A DNA stretch of 35,746 nucleotides from Actinomycetota bacterium (GTDB lineage Bacteria; Actinomycetota; Thermoleophilia; Gaiellales; Gaiellaceae): assembly GCA_005883355.1 (NCBI GenBank), contig VAXG01000105.1, positions 1 through 35,746 of the forward strand, given 5' to 3'. The notes below the pieces were generated by a model. The model ran no database searches. It had not been told where the DNA came from and saw only the letters and a list, made by a program, of their open reading frames with translations. Below are positions 1 to 7,514 of this stretch, piece by piece. How positions within the stretch are numbered: position 1 is the stretch's first letter; each line of letters begins with the position of its first letter. A program made the position numbers and the translations under genes.

Positions 1-385
1 GCAGCACCGCGTAGTAGGAGAAGCCGTCGCGCGACGACGCGATCTCGCTTGGCAGGCCGACGAAGTAGCGGCCCTTGCTGGAGTCTTCGCCGCGGGTCAG
101 CTCCAGCCGGCGGAACTGGCCGCTCTGCCCCGGGCGCACGTAGATCGACCCGGAGCCGTCACAAGGCTCACCGTCGTCTCTCGGAGCGCAAACGATCGCA
201 TAGCGCAAGGTGACCGGCTCGCCCGGCCTGGTGAGGACGGGCGGAACGTGGGCGACGTCGATGGCCGGCACCGCAGGCGTGGGCCCGCTCGCAGCCGAGA
301 CCGAGGTCAGGGCGATTCCCCCGATGATTCCTGCGACGATCCCGGCCGCTCCCCCCGCGAGCGACCGGATGCCTGGTCGGCGCAT
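1..385 (-). CDS. Exported or membrane-anchored protein, N-terminal part only
   Basis: An open frame starts at ATG 385 and runs off the left edge, giving 128 complete codons. An AGGAGGA ribosome site lies 5 nt upstream. The first ~33 residues look like a signal peptide or anchor: MRRPG, then a Gly/Ala/Ile-rich hydrophobic stretch ending near SVSAASG. After it come segments such as VLTRPGEPVTLRYAIVC, GSIYVRPGQSG and SRDGFSYYAVL, which look like a beta-rich extracellular module; two Cys are present in the first module. I do not recognise the family and the main domain is probably outside the window. It is transcribed away from the sigma-factor gene, with 126 bp between the two starts. Confidence 0.75.
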   Translation of the reverse strand, partial: MRRPGIRSLAGGAAGIVAGIIGGIALTSVSAASGPTPAVPAIDVAHVPPVLTRPGEPVTLRYAIVCAPRDDGEPCDGSGSIYVRPGQSGQFRRLELTRGEDSSKGRYFVGLPSEIASSRDGFSYYAVL

Positions 386-449
386 GGGATTCCTCCTGGT
401 CGGGATCGCCCCGACGGTACGCGGCCAACTACGACGGCTGGGTGACGTC

Positions 450-468
450 TTTGCAACAGAAGTGCAAA
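450..468. promoter_or_regulatory. Palindrome TTTGCA-N7-TGCAAA between divergent genes
   Basis: A perfect 6-bp inverted repeat with a 7-bp spacer lies in the 126-bp region between the exported-protein gene and the sigma-factor gene, 43 bp before the sigma start. It is AT-richer than its surroundings. The geometry fits an operator for a dimeric regulator, but no regulator is identified. Confidence 0.35.
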
Positions 469-511
469 ATTCGCGTTAGCCCAGGCTCCCAAAGGGGGAA
501 TACGCCGCGAA

Positions 512-1558
512 ATGGCTGTCGACGAACGCCTACAAGCTCTACTGGAGCAGGGAGAGGAGCTCGGGTGCCTCAACCTCTCCGCGGTCAGCGAGTTCCTCCA
601 GGAGGCAGACCTCGACGACGACCAGACGACCGGCTTCTTCGAGCAGCTCGAGGAAAAGGGGATCGCGCTCACCGACGACTGCGCCCGGCCGGACGCGGTC
701 GGCAGCACATACGTGAACGGCGACCTCGCCGTCGCCACCACCGATGCACTTCAGCTCTTCCTCAACGAGGCCGGTCGCTACAAGCTCCTGACCGCGGCCG
801 AGGAAGTTGAGCTGGCGAAGCGCATCGAGGCCGGTGACAAAGAGGCGAAGGACCTCATGATCAACTCGAACCTCCGCCTCGTCGTCTCGATCGCGAAGAA
901 GTACCAGGGCCACGGGATCTCGCTGCTCGACCTGATCCAGGAGGGGATCATCGGGCTCATCCGCGCGGTCGAGAAGTTCGAGTGGCGGCGCGGCTACAAG
1001 TTCTCGACGTACGCAACGTGGTGGATTCGGCAGGCCGTGCAGCGCGGCGTCGCGAACAAGTCAAGGACGATTCGCATTCCCGTTCACATCGTCGAGCGCG
1101 AGCAGAAGATCTCCCGTGCGGAGCGCGCGCTGATGACCACGCTCGGGCGCGACCCGACCGACGAGGAGATCGCGGAGAAGTCGAAGCTCTCGCTCAAGCA
1201 CGTCAAGGAGGTGCGCGCGGCCGCTCGCGCGGTGACGAGCCTCGATAGGCCGGTTGGAGCCGAGGGGGACACCAACTTCGGCGACCTGATCGCCGGCGAG
1301 AGCGCCGAACCTTCCGAAGAGGTGCACGTGAGCCTCGCAGAAGACACGGTACGCAGCGCGGTCGAGACGCTGCCGGAACGCGAGCGCGACGTCGTCAAGC
1401 TCCGCTATGGGATGGACGGCGACCCCGATCCGAAGTCGCTCGAGGAAATCGGGCGACAACTGGGCCTGACCCGCGAGCGCGTGAGGCAGATCGAGGCGCG
1501 CGCCCTGCAGCGGCTGGCGGAGCGGCGCGAGGTCGCGGCGCTGGGCGGGACGGCCTAG
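512..1558 (+). CDS. Sigma-70 family RNA polymerase sigma factor, RpoD/SigA type
   Basis: This 348-aa protein directs RNA polymerase to promoters. Residues 1-56 resemble region 1.1 (an LLEQGEELG-type helical acidic segment). Region 1.2 begins near residue 78, region 2 covers about 112-185 with the [19 protein letters not shown] core-binding and [14 protein letters not shown] -10/melting motifs, region 3 covers about 190-265 and region 4 about 280-340 with the helix-turn-helix [19 protein letters not shown]. All regions of a group 1/2 sigma factor are present, but the protein is shorter than many RpoD proteins. The ATG at 512 follows an AAGGGGGA ribosome site. Whether it is the sole primary sigma factor or a group 2 paralogue cannot be told from one window, so no symbol is given. 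Confidence 0.95.
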   Translation: MAVDERLQALLEQGEELGCLNLSAVSEFLQEADLDDDQTTGFFEQLEEKGIALTDDCARPDAVGSTYVNGDLAVATTDALQLFLNEAGRYKLLTAAEEVELAKRIEAGDKEAKDLMINSNLRLVVSIAKKYQGHGISLLDLIQEGIIGLIRAVEKFEWRRGYKFSTYATWWIRQAVQRGVANKSRTIRIPVHIVEREQKISRAERALMTTLGRDPTDEEIAEKSKLSLKHVKEVRAAARAVTSLDRPVGAEGDTNFGDLIAGESAEPSEEVHVSLAEDTVRSAVETLPERERDVVKLRYGMDGDPDPKSLEEIGRQLGLTRERVRQIEARALQRLAERREVAALGGTA

Positions 1559-1634
1559 TCCGGCAAACACCGCGGCAACAGTCACCCGAGCGGGCCTTGC
1601 AAAAGCGCGCGCTCTGGGTCTAACTGAGTCCGAG

Positions 1635-2678
1635 ATGGCCCAGGCACCGCCGCCCACGGGGTCGCGGATTCAGCAGCTCGGCGATCGTCTGATCGTCCAC
1701 TTCCGTCCACGGCGGTCGTGGGGAGCACTCACGTTCCTCGCCTTCTGGCTGACGTTCTGGACTGCCGGCGGGATCGCCGCATTCACACGGTTGCTGAATG
1801 CCGACTGGAACGAGCGCGTGTTCCTCATCGTGTGGCTCTGCTTCTGGGCGTTCGGCGAGTCCGCCGCGGCGGGAGTCATCGCGTGGCAGCTCTTCGGTGG
1901 CGAGTTGCTGCTGGTGACTCCGCAACAGATCGAGGTGCGCAAGCAGATCGGACGATTCGCGAAGACGAAGCTGTACGAAGTCCCGCTCGTGCGCGATCTC
2001 ACGGCCGCACGCGCCCCGAGTGACGAAGACGAACGGCCACGCAAGGACTTTTGCATCCAGTTCGCGTACGACGGCGGGACAGTGCGTGTCGGGGAGGGGA
2101 TGAGCGAACGGGAAGCCGAGCACATCGCGGCGACCCTGTCAGCGCGGATCCGTCCGCGCACCTGGTGGGGAGAAGAGAGCCAGGCCGAGCCCTACGACGA
2201 TCCCTTCGAGGCGGCCGCTCCTGCAGCGCCACGACGATCACGGCGGCTCGGCATCCTGATGCAGATCGTGTTTCCGCTCATCGTGCTGGCGGCAATCGCA
2301 ACCCTTCTCGTGGCGGGCCGTCGCGACTCCCATCAGAGGCCGGCCGCGCAACCACCGCCAGCCGACGCGTCCCCGCGCGGGCCGGTCTGGCCCCCGACGG
2401 AAGATCAATTCGCCAGCATGAGGGTTTTGGCATCGGCGACGACGTTCTCCTCGCTCATGTCTGCCAAGACCACGGTCTTGAGCCCGCCCGTCTGTAGGCC
2501 GCACCCGACCTGGTCTGAGTGGACCTGTACCGTCACCGCGCGGCCCACACTGCCTCCGTTTGCGGGGCGGACGCTGCGCTACAGGTGCTCGGCTGTCACC
2601 ACGCCTCAGCCCGGCGGCGGGCCGGTCGGCCGGGGCGTTCTCTGCGGGCCGGACCCACCTCCGTCGCTCGGAGGCTGA
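1635..2678 (+). CDS. Membrane protein of unknown function
   Basis: This 347-aa protein has hydrophobic segments at about 31-51 and 62-84, then a soluble stretch (about 90-200, beginning ELLLVTPQQIEVRKQIG) that resembles a bacterial PH-like fold following two membrane helices, as in YdbT/YdbS-type proteins; that similarity is inference. A third hydrophobic segment at 206-227 leads into a Pro-rich linker and a C-terminal part with four Cys. It lies 76 bp after the sigma gene on the same strand. Its stop is 4 bp from the 3' end of tRNA-Ala, which faces it. Function unknown. Confidence 0.75.
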   Translation: MAQAPPPTGSRIQQLGDRLIVHFRPRRSWGALTFLAFWLTFWTAGGIAAFTRLLNADWNERVFLIVWLCFWAFGESAAAGVIAWQLFGGELLLVTPQQIEVRKQIGRFAKTKLYEVPLVRDLTAARAPSDEDERPRKDFCIQFAYDGGTVRVGEGMSEREAEHIAATLSARIRPRTWWGEESQAEPYDDPFEAAAPAAPRRSRRLGILMQIVFPLIVLAAIATLLVAGRRDSHQRPAAQPPPADASPRGPVWPPTEDQFASMRVLASATTFSSLMSAKTTVLSPPVCRPHPTWSEWTCTVTARPTLPPFAGRTLRYRCSAVTTPQPGGGPVGRGVLCGPDPPPSLGG

Positions 2679-3181
2679 AGAGTGGAGCCAGCCGGGATCG
2701 AACCGGCGACCTTCCGGATGCCATCCGGACGCTCTCCCAGCTGAGCTATGGCCCCGCGACGGCCAAGTGTAGCGGCGAATTCGAAGTCTTTCGCCCAGTT
2801 GAGGCCAGCCTTCTGATTGTTCCGCGCCGGAGCAAGACGAAGCTGGATTGCGCTCCGCTTGCCGAACGTTTCGAGCGGTAGGAAATAGCAGCGATCCAAG
2901 TCGGAGCAGTAGGCGGCGAACGCGTCGATCTCATCAGCTGAATAGAGCCTCCGCAGAAGGCCATCGCAGCTTCTTCGAGTGGAATAACACCGCACGACGA
3001 TGACATCGCCATGTCGTGGGGCCCACTTGCATTGCACGCGCACGAGGCGCGAGCCGACCTCGAAGATCATGTCATAGCGACCTCCTTCCGCTACCGGCGT
3101 GTAAACGCTTATGCCGAGCTTGATCGCGGCATGAACAATCGCTGTCTCCGCCACCGCTCCCTTCTGATCACTAGTGAGCAT
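2606..3181 (-). CDS. PD-(D/E)XK homing-endonuclease-like protein (I-Ssp6803I type) running through tRNA-Ala
   Basis: The frame from ATG 3181 gives 191 aa. Residues 1-142 form a compact nuclease-like domain: GAVAETAI (Glu12), GGRYDMIF (Asp37) and VQCKW (Gln50, Lys52). From memory, the homing endonuclease I-Ssp6803I uses E11, D36, Q49 and K51, so the spacing matches exactly, including the unusual Gln. I-Ssp6803I has about 150 aa, close to the 142 found here. There is no stop codon at the end of the domain. From Gly143 the frame reads the complete tRNA-Ala (GAIAQLGER...VAGSIPAGST) and ends at 2606 after a low-complexity tail inside the convergent membrane gene. The true product may be about 142 aa plus a tRNA-derived tail, or truncated by tRNA processing. 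An upstream in-frame extension exists, but the conserved part starts at MLTSDQKG. Confidence 0.75.
   Translation of the reverse strand: MLTSDQKGAVAETAIVHAAIKLGISVYTPVAEGGRYDMIFEVGSRLVRVQCKWAPRHGDVIVVRCYSTRRSCDGLLRRLYSADEIDAFAAYCSDLDRCYFLPLETFGKRSAIQLRLAPARNNQKAGLNWAKDFEFAATLGRRGAIAQLGERPDGIRKVAGSIPAGSTLQPPSDGGGSGPQRTPRPTGPPPG
2658..2674. terminator. Possible bidirectional terminator hairpin
   Basis: CCTCCG-TCGCT-CGGAGG forms a 6-bp stem with a 5-nt loop. It lies within the last codons of the membrane-protein gene and 9 nt beyond the 3' end of tRNA-Ala on the other strand. There is no clear T-tract, so this is only a candidate. Confidence 0.35.
2683..2755 (-). tRNA. tRNA-Ala (anticodon GGC)
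   Basis: A complete 73-nt cloverleaf is seen. The acceptor strands are GGGGCCA and TGGCTCC with the G3-U70 wobble pair that identifies alanine tRNAs, and the discriminator is A. The D arm is GCTCAGCTGGGAGAGC, the anticodon stem TCCGG/CCGGA with loop ATGGCAT (anticodon GGC, reads GCC), and the T loop TTCGATC. CCA is not encoded. The preceding nuclease ORF is on the same strand and in frame with it. Confidence 0.97.
2766..2771 (-). promoter_or_regulatory. Putative -10 element of tRNA-Ala
   Basis: TACACT on the minus strand lies 10 nt before the first base of mature tRNA-Ala. No convincing -35 hexamer is visible at 16-18 bp. If real, this promoter is embedded in the last codons (AATLGRR) of the nuclease gene, and transcription would start only a few bases before the tRNA. 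A TAnnnT motif stands at nearly the same distance (9 nt) before tRNA-Leu. Confidence 0.45.
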
Positions 3182-3214
3182 GTTGTCGAAGCTAGCAACG
3201 ACATCGGCTGGGCC

Positions 3215-3231
3215 GTGTCCTGTTTGGACAC
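3215..3231. promoter_or_regulatory. Inverted repeat GTGTCC-N5-GGACAC between divergent nuclease-like genes
   Basis: A perfect 6-bp inverted repeat lies in the 86-bp region between the starts of the homing-endonuclease-like gene (minus) and the HNH-like gene (plus). It could be an operator or a hairpin; nothing in the window tells which. Confidence 0.3.
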
Positions 3232-3267
3232 TTGCGGTGCGCGAACTTCGTACGCACGCTCGAACGC

Positions 3268-3735
3268 ATGTCGATGCGTCCCGCACTCGTCGCGATTGCG
3301 TTGCTGCTGCTCGCGATCGCGATCGTCTCGCCGCACGGCTCCTCGTCGAAAAGCCCGTACCATGCCGACATCGCACGCACGCCCGGCGTGCTCAATCCCG
3401 ATGTCACGCAGGCGAACATCGACTCCACCATCTGCGTGACCGGCTGGACCAAGACGATCCGTCCGCCGACCTCGTACACGAACGCGTTGAAACAGAAACA
3501 GATGCGTGAATACGGCGTCGGCGGCTTGGCCTCCGACTACCAGGAGGACCACCTGATCAGCCTCGAGCTCGGCGGGCATCCCACCGATCCGCGGAATCTC
3601 TGGCCCGAGCCCTACCCACGCGCGTCCGAGGTCGACTCGATCGAGAACGAGCTCAACGCCAAGGTCTGCGCGAAGGACCTCTCGCTGGACGGCGCACAGA
3701 GGAAGGAGTCCGAACTCAAACACACCGACGGGTAG
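3268..3735 (+). CDS. Secreted HNH-like protein
   Basis: The 155-aa product from ATG 3268 starts with a signal peptide or anchor (MRPALVAIALLLLAIAIV). The mature part contains YQEDHLISLELGG...DPRNLWPEP (about 91-115), which has the layout of an HNH/beta-beta-alpha-metal core: Asp94-His95, a GG turn, then Asn110 before LWPEP. The usual last metal-binding His is not obvious, so nuclease activity is uncertain. Two Cys (56 and 134) may form a disulfide outside the cell. Starts at 3232 or 3274 are alternatives; no strong ribosome site separates them. It diverges from the homing-endonuclease-like gene and is followed 22 bp later by the glycosyltransferase. Confidence 0.7.
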   Translation: MSMRPALVAIALLLLAIAIVSPHGSSSKSPYHADIARTPGVLNPDVTQANIDSTICVTGWTKTIRPPTSYTNALKQKQMREYGVGGLASDYQEDHLISLELGGHPTDPRNLWPEPYPRASEVDSIENELNAKVCAKDLSLDGAQRKESELKHTDG

Positions 3736-3757
3736 GCGCCGCTAGGGTTCGGCCGCC

Positions 3758-5320
3758 TTGGGCCCATCCGCGAGCGGAGACGATCAGATCCACGCACGGA
3801 GCGTTCTCGTCCCCGGGCCTGCGCTCCCGCTCATCGGGCTCACCGCGCTGCTCGGCGCACGCCTCGTGCCCGACGTTGCCGGGAAGCCGCTGCACGAAGA
3901 CGAGGCCGTCGCCGGGTTGATCTCGGTCCGACCGCTGGGGGACCTGTTGCACACCGTCGTCCTCGATCGCGGCGGAGCGCCGCTGCACTTCGTCCTCGCC
4001 CACTTTGCACTGGCGATCGACACAACTCCCGCAACGCTGCGCTGGGTCTCGGTCGTGTTTGCCCTCGCTACGGTTCCGCTCTGCTACGACCTGGCGCGAC
4101 GCATCGCGGGACGACCTGCAGGGCTGACCGCGGCTGCGCTCGCAGCGATGTCGCAGCTCCTGCTGATCTACGGGACGTTCGGGCGGATGTACTCGCTCTT
4201 TGCGTTCGCGAGTGCCCTTGCGGCCGATCTGTTCATGCGCGCACTCGAACGGCCCCAGCGACGTCCGGCGCTCGCCGCCGCAGTAGCGGCACTGCTCCCG
4301 CTCACCGTGCATCCATTCGGCGCATTCGTGTTCGCCGCCGAGGCAGCCGTCGCGCTCTTTCTGTGGCGCGGCCGCGCGCTCCGCGCGGCGCTACCCGTGC
4401 TCGCGGTGGCGCTCCTCTCCGTACCACTCCTCCTCGCCGACCTCCGCCTCTCCGAGAGGTACGGCCCAACGGTGGCCCACAAGCTCGACAGCGGTACTTC
4501 GTCCGGGCCCGCCACTCTGCAGGCGCTCGGCGGTGCGGCCGGGGGGCGCGGCGCCACGCTGGCGCTCTTCATCGCGCTCGCAGCAGTTGGGATGCTCACG
4601 CTCGCGCGCCGGCGGCCGGTGGTCGCGGCGTTTGCATTCTTGGCACTCGCGGTCCCCCCGCCTGCCCTGGCAATCGCGAGCGCGGCAGGTCTCTTCAGCG
4701 ACCGACTCGGCCCCCGTCACCTCATCTTCATGCTGCCGCTCTGGATCGCACTCGTCGCGACCGGCGCGACCCGCCTCCTGGTGTTGCTGCCCTCGAGACC
4801 GCGGACCGCTGCGTTCGCCGCGATCGTCGTCGCCGCAGCACTCGCTCCGAGCGCCGTCTCCGAGCCGCGAACGATGCCGACAGGGGCGGAGAGAGCCGTC
4901 GCCGCACCTGCAGCGTGGCTGACGAAGGAGCTCGCGCCCCACGACGTGCTGTATCCGTACTCGCCCGTCTTTTTCGCCGCACTCCCTGCCGCGAAGGAAG
5001 CGCGCGCATACTCACGCGAACCGGTTGCGCTTTCCCGCGCCGCGAAACGCACCAGGGCAACGCACGCGGTCTTCATCTCGGTCCCGCTGCGCGCTCCGAT
5101 CAACCGGGAAGCGTTGCGGCAAGCGGGCGTCCGGTTCCGGGCGTTTCCCTCGTGGCTCATCCTCGAGTCACGAGGCCCGTTCGCGAATGGAATTGCCGCG
5201 CTCGAATCGGCTGTCGCGCTCCTCCGGACCGTCATCCCGCTCGTCAACGAGACGGGCGCGCGCGCCTACCTCGAACAGATCCGCCACACAGCGTGTCTCG
5301 CGCTGCGGAGGCCGTGCTAG
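3758..5320 (+). CDS. GT-C-type membrane glycosyltransferase
   Basis: A long polytopic protein (about 520 aa from TTG 3758) with roughly ten hydrophobic helices in its first 370 residues and a soluble C-terminal third. Near the N terminus, KPLHEDEAVAGL carries the Asp-Glu pair (about 48-49) in the first extracytoplasmic loop that is typical of GT-C enzymes (dolichyl-phosphate-mannose mannosyltransferase/ArnT-like, PMT_2 group). DRGGAPLHFVLAHF shortly after it fits the same family. Such enzymes move a sugar from a lipid-phosphate carrier onto a protein or lipid outside the membrane; the substrate here is unknown. The TTG start is uncertain. Its stop overlaps the stop of rsfS on the other strand by 3 bp. 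Confidence 0.75.
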   Translation: MGPSASGDDQIHARSVLVPGPALPLIGLTALLGARLVPDVAGKPLHEDEAVAGLISVRPLGDLLHTVVLDRGGAPLHFVLAHFALAIDTTPATLRWVSVVFALATVPLCYDLARRIAGRPAGLTAAALAAMSQLLLIYGTFGRMYSLFAFASALAADLFMRALERPQRRPALAAAVAALLPLTVHPFGAFVFAAEAAVALFLWRGRALRAALPVLAVALLSVPLLLADLRLSERYGPTVAHKLDSGTSSGPATLQALGGAAGGRGATLALFIALAAVGMLTLARRRPVVAAFAFLALAVPPPALAIASAAGLFSDRLGPRHLIFMLPLWIALVATGATRLLVLLPSRPRTAAFAAIVVAAALAPSAVSEPRTMPTGAERAVAAPAAWLTKELAPHDVLYPYSPVFFAALPAAKEARAYSREPVALSRAAKRTRATHAVFISVPLRAPINREALRQAGVRFRAFPSWLILESRGPFANGIAALESAVALLRTVIPLVNETGARAYLEQIRHTACLALRRPC

Positions 5321-5667
5321 CCGGCTGCGACCTCGACGGGCGGCGCATCGCCCCAGAGGTCTTCGAGCCGGTAATACGCACGTGCGTCGGGCGTGAAGAT
5401 GTGAAGCACGACGTCCAGATAGTCGGCGACGATCCAGGAGGCCTCGCGCTGGCCGTCGACCGAGCTCGGCAGGATTCGCACGTCGTGCTTCATCCCGCTG
5501 TGCACCTCGTCGTAGATGGCGGCAGTCTGACGGGGGTTCTGTCCCGTGCAGACGACGAAATAGTCCGTGTAAGAGCAGGCTGGCCGCATGTCGAGGATGA
5601 CCACGTCCTGGGCCAGCTTGTCCTGGGCCAGGCTGGCGATGCGGCGGGCTTGTTCGAGAGACGTCAG
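5317..5667 (-). CDS. rsfS: Ribosome silencing factor RsfS
   Basis: RsfS binds ribosomal protein L14 and blocks subunit joining when translation must slow down. The family core is clear: DVVILDMRPACSYTDYFVVCTG, the QTAAIYDEV helix, then EASWIVADYLDVVLHIFTPDARAYYRLEDLWGDAP. The core needs about 21 residues before the first GTG (5604). In the same frame these read TSLEQARRIASLAQDKLAQD, the usual RsfS N terminus, and an in-frame TAG lies further upstream. No ATG or GTG exists between that stop and the core, so the likely start is CTG at 5667, with GGAG about 11 nt before it. This gives 116 aa, normal for the family. It follows nadD, as in many bacteria. Confidence 0.9.
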   Translation of the reverse strand: MTSLEQARRIASLAQDKLAQDVVILDMRPACSYTDYFVVCTGQNPRQTAAIYDEVHSGMKHDVRILPSSVDGQREASWIVADYLDVVLHIFTPDARAYYRLEDLWGDAPPVEVAAG

Positions 5668-5715
5668 TGTGGCTTCAGCTCCGGTTACGACGACACGCGA
5701 AGTCTAGCTCCCGTC

Positions 5716-6270
5716 CTAGCCGTCTTGGTAGAGCCCGAGCGACTCGATCAAGTCGGCGACCACCGGGGGCACGAGCCCGTCGATCGACTCGCCGCGGCCA
5801 ACACGGTTCCGGATCTCTCGCGAGGAGATCGAAACGGGCTCGATCTCGAAGAGCTCGACTCGGTCCGGCCGGGACAGTTGTTGCAAGACGGGATCCAGGC
5901 GCTCGAGCGGAAATCCGGGTCGGGTCGCCACGGCGATTCGCGCGAGGGCAAGCACGGCTTCCGGATCCTTCCACGTAAGGAAGTCCGCGAACTGATCCGC
6001 GCCGAGCAGAAACAACGGTTCGCGCCAGTGCCGCGCGCGGAGCATGTCCACGGTCCGCTCGTACGGATCGGGCTCGACCCGATAGTCGGGAAAGGCGGCC
6101 CGCGCGAGCTTCAGCCGCGTGTCGGCGTCGAGGCCCGCCCGCTTGTGTCCCGGACGCTCGGCCACGAGCACGACTAGGTCGTCGAGGTAGAAGTGGTCCC
6201 GGGCGCCGCGCGCGAGCGCCAGGTGTCCGTTGTGCGGCGGGTTGAACGTGCCGCCGAGCAGACCCGTCAC
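5716..6270 (-). CDS. nadD: Nicotinate-nucleotide adenylyltransferase
   Basis: NadD joins nicotinate mononucleotide and ATP to make deamido-NAD in NAD synthesis. The 184-aa protein opens with GLLGGTFNPPHNGHL, the nucleotidyltransferase (T/H)xGH motif, has FLLGADQFADFLTWKDPE in the middle and ends with the second signature SISSREIRNRV. The length is typical. The GTG start (6270) overlaps the obg stop as GTGA, so translation is probably coupled to obg; rsfS follows after 48 bp. Confidence 0.96.
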   Translation of the reverse strand: MTGLLGGTFNPPHNGHLALARGARDHFYLDDLVVLVAERPGHKRAGLDADTRLKLARAAFPDYRVEPDPYERTVDMLRARHWREPLFLLGADQFADFLTWKDPEAVLALARIAVATRPGFPLERLDPVLQQLSRPDRVELFEIEPVSISSREIRNRVGRGESIDGLVPPVVADLIESLGLYQDG

Positions 6271-7460
6271 TGAACTTCCAGGAACTCGCCGTCGACCTCG
6301 ATCTCGTCGCCCTTCCGCGCGCCGGCGGCCTCGAGCGCGGCCGCCAGCTCCTCCTCGTCTGCCGGCACCTCGCCGGAGATCCGGAAGCCGCGATCCGTAC
6401 GCAGGACCCTGAAGCGGCGGCCGCCCGGCCGGGGCCGGTAGACGAGGAAGTCGACGAGGCCGTCGTCGGCCTGGGCAGCAGGAGCCTGCGACGGGCAGAG
6501 CTCGAACAACGCACGACGCAGTTCCTCGATACCCGCGCCGGTGGCGCAGGAGACGTGGAAGACCCGCACGATGCGCTCGTCTTCCACGTCGAAAGCGGGC
6601 GTGTCCGAACGGAGGTCGATCTTGTTCAGGACGATCGCCTGCGGGCGAGTCTCGAGCCCTGCCCCGTACGCCGCCAGCTCGCGATCGATGATCGCGAAAC
6701 GCTCGTCGGCGTCGTCTTCGGACGAATCGATCACGTGCAACAGCAAATTTGCACGCTCCAGATGAGCGAGGAACTCGTGTCCGAGGCCGACGCCCTCGCT
6801 CGCGCCCTCGATCAGCCCGGGCACGTCGGCCACCGTTAGTTGCCGGGACGCATCCGGCGCGTCCACCGTGCCGAGGACGGGTGCGAGCGTCGTGAAGGGA
6901 TACTCCGCGACCTTCGGCTTCGCGTTCGAGACCCTCGTGAGCAGCGAGGACTTGCCGGCATTGGGAAGCCCGACGAGCGCCGCGTCGGCGAGCAGCTTCA
7001 GCCGAAGATCGAGCGTCGCTTCCTCACCGGGAAGACCGGTCTCCGCAAAGCGTGGCGTGCGCCGCGTCGGCGTGGCGAAGCGTTTGTTGCCGCGACCCGC
7101 GATCCCACCGCGTGCCGCGACCATCCGCGCTCCCGGCGCTGCGAGGTCGGCGATGACCTGCTCCTGCCCGTCGAGCACCTGGGTCCCGACGGGGACGCGA
7201 AGCTCGAGCGACTCGCCGGTCGCCCCGTGCTTTAGCGCGCCGCGGCCCGGCTCGCCGCGGCCCGCTTTGTAACGCCGCTTCACGCGGAACGCGGACAGAT
7301 CGCGCAGGTCCGGATCGGCGACTAACACAACGTCTCCGCCGGGCCCGCCGTCGCCGCCGTCAGGACCGCCCTTGGGGACGTGCTTCTCACGCCGGAAGTG
7401 CAGGCTTCCGTCGCCGCCGCGCCCGGCCTGGACGTCGATTCGAGCTCGATCGTGGAACAC
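6267..7460 (-). CDS. obg: Obg-family GTPase
   Basis: Obg is a GTPase that acts in late 50S ribosome assembly and stress control. The 397-aa protein has the glycine-rich OBG fold at 1-158 (GRGGDGSLHFRREK, PKGGPDGGDGGPGGDV), the GTPase domain with Walker A GLPNAGKSS at 164-172, DVPG at 212-215 and NKID at 279-282, and a C-terminal OCT domain (about 335-397, ending EVDGEFLEVQ). The start is GTG 7460 (reads MFHDRARI, a normal Obg beginning), but no strong ribosome site is seen. It follows rpmA by 54 bp and overlaps nadD. Confidence 0.97.
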   Translation of the reverse strand: MFHDRARIDVQAGRGGDGSLHFRREKHVPKGGPDGGDGGPGGDVVLVADPDLRDLSAFRVKRRYKAGRGEPGRGALKHGATGESLELRVPVGTQVLDGQEQVIADLAAPGARMVAARGGIAGRGNKRFATPTRRTPRFAETGLPGEEATLDLRLKLLADAALVGLPNAGKSSLLTRVSNAKPKVAEYPFTTLAPVLGTVDAPDASRQLTVADVPGLIEGASEGVGLGHEFLAHLERANLLLHVIDSSEDDADERFAIIDRELAAYGAGLETRPQAIVLNKIDLRSDTPAFDVEDERIVRVFHVSCATGAGIEELRRALFELCPSQAPAAQADDGLVDFLVYRPRPGGRRFRVLRTDRGFRISGEVPADEEELAAALEAAGARKGDEIEVDGEFLEVQ

Positions 7461-7514
7461 GCACCAACGCTAGCGGCCCGCGACGCGGCTCACGAGCCAC
7501 GTGACCGCCGAGCG

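Noticed and set aside
2683-2755. tRNA-derived protein tail as a genuine conserved domain
   Set aside because: The AQLGER...GSIPAGST residues are exactly the translation of tRNA-Ala, so their conservation reflects the tRNA and not a protein function.
3182-3376. N-terminal extension of the homing-endonuclease-like protein
   Set aside because: It is Arg/Ser-rich, overlaps the divergent HNH-like gene, and the family-like sequence begins at MLTSDQKG.
4363-6177. A 604-codon plus-strand frame
   Set aside because: It shadows the glycosyltransferase, RsfS and NadD genes, with an Arg/Pro-rich composition and no domain.
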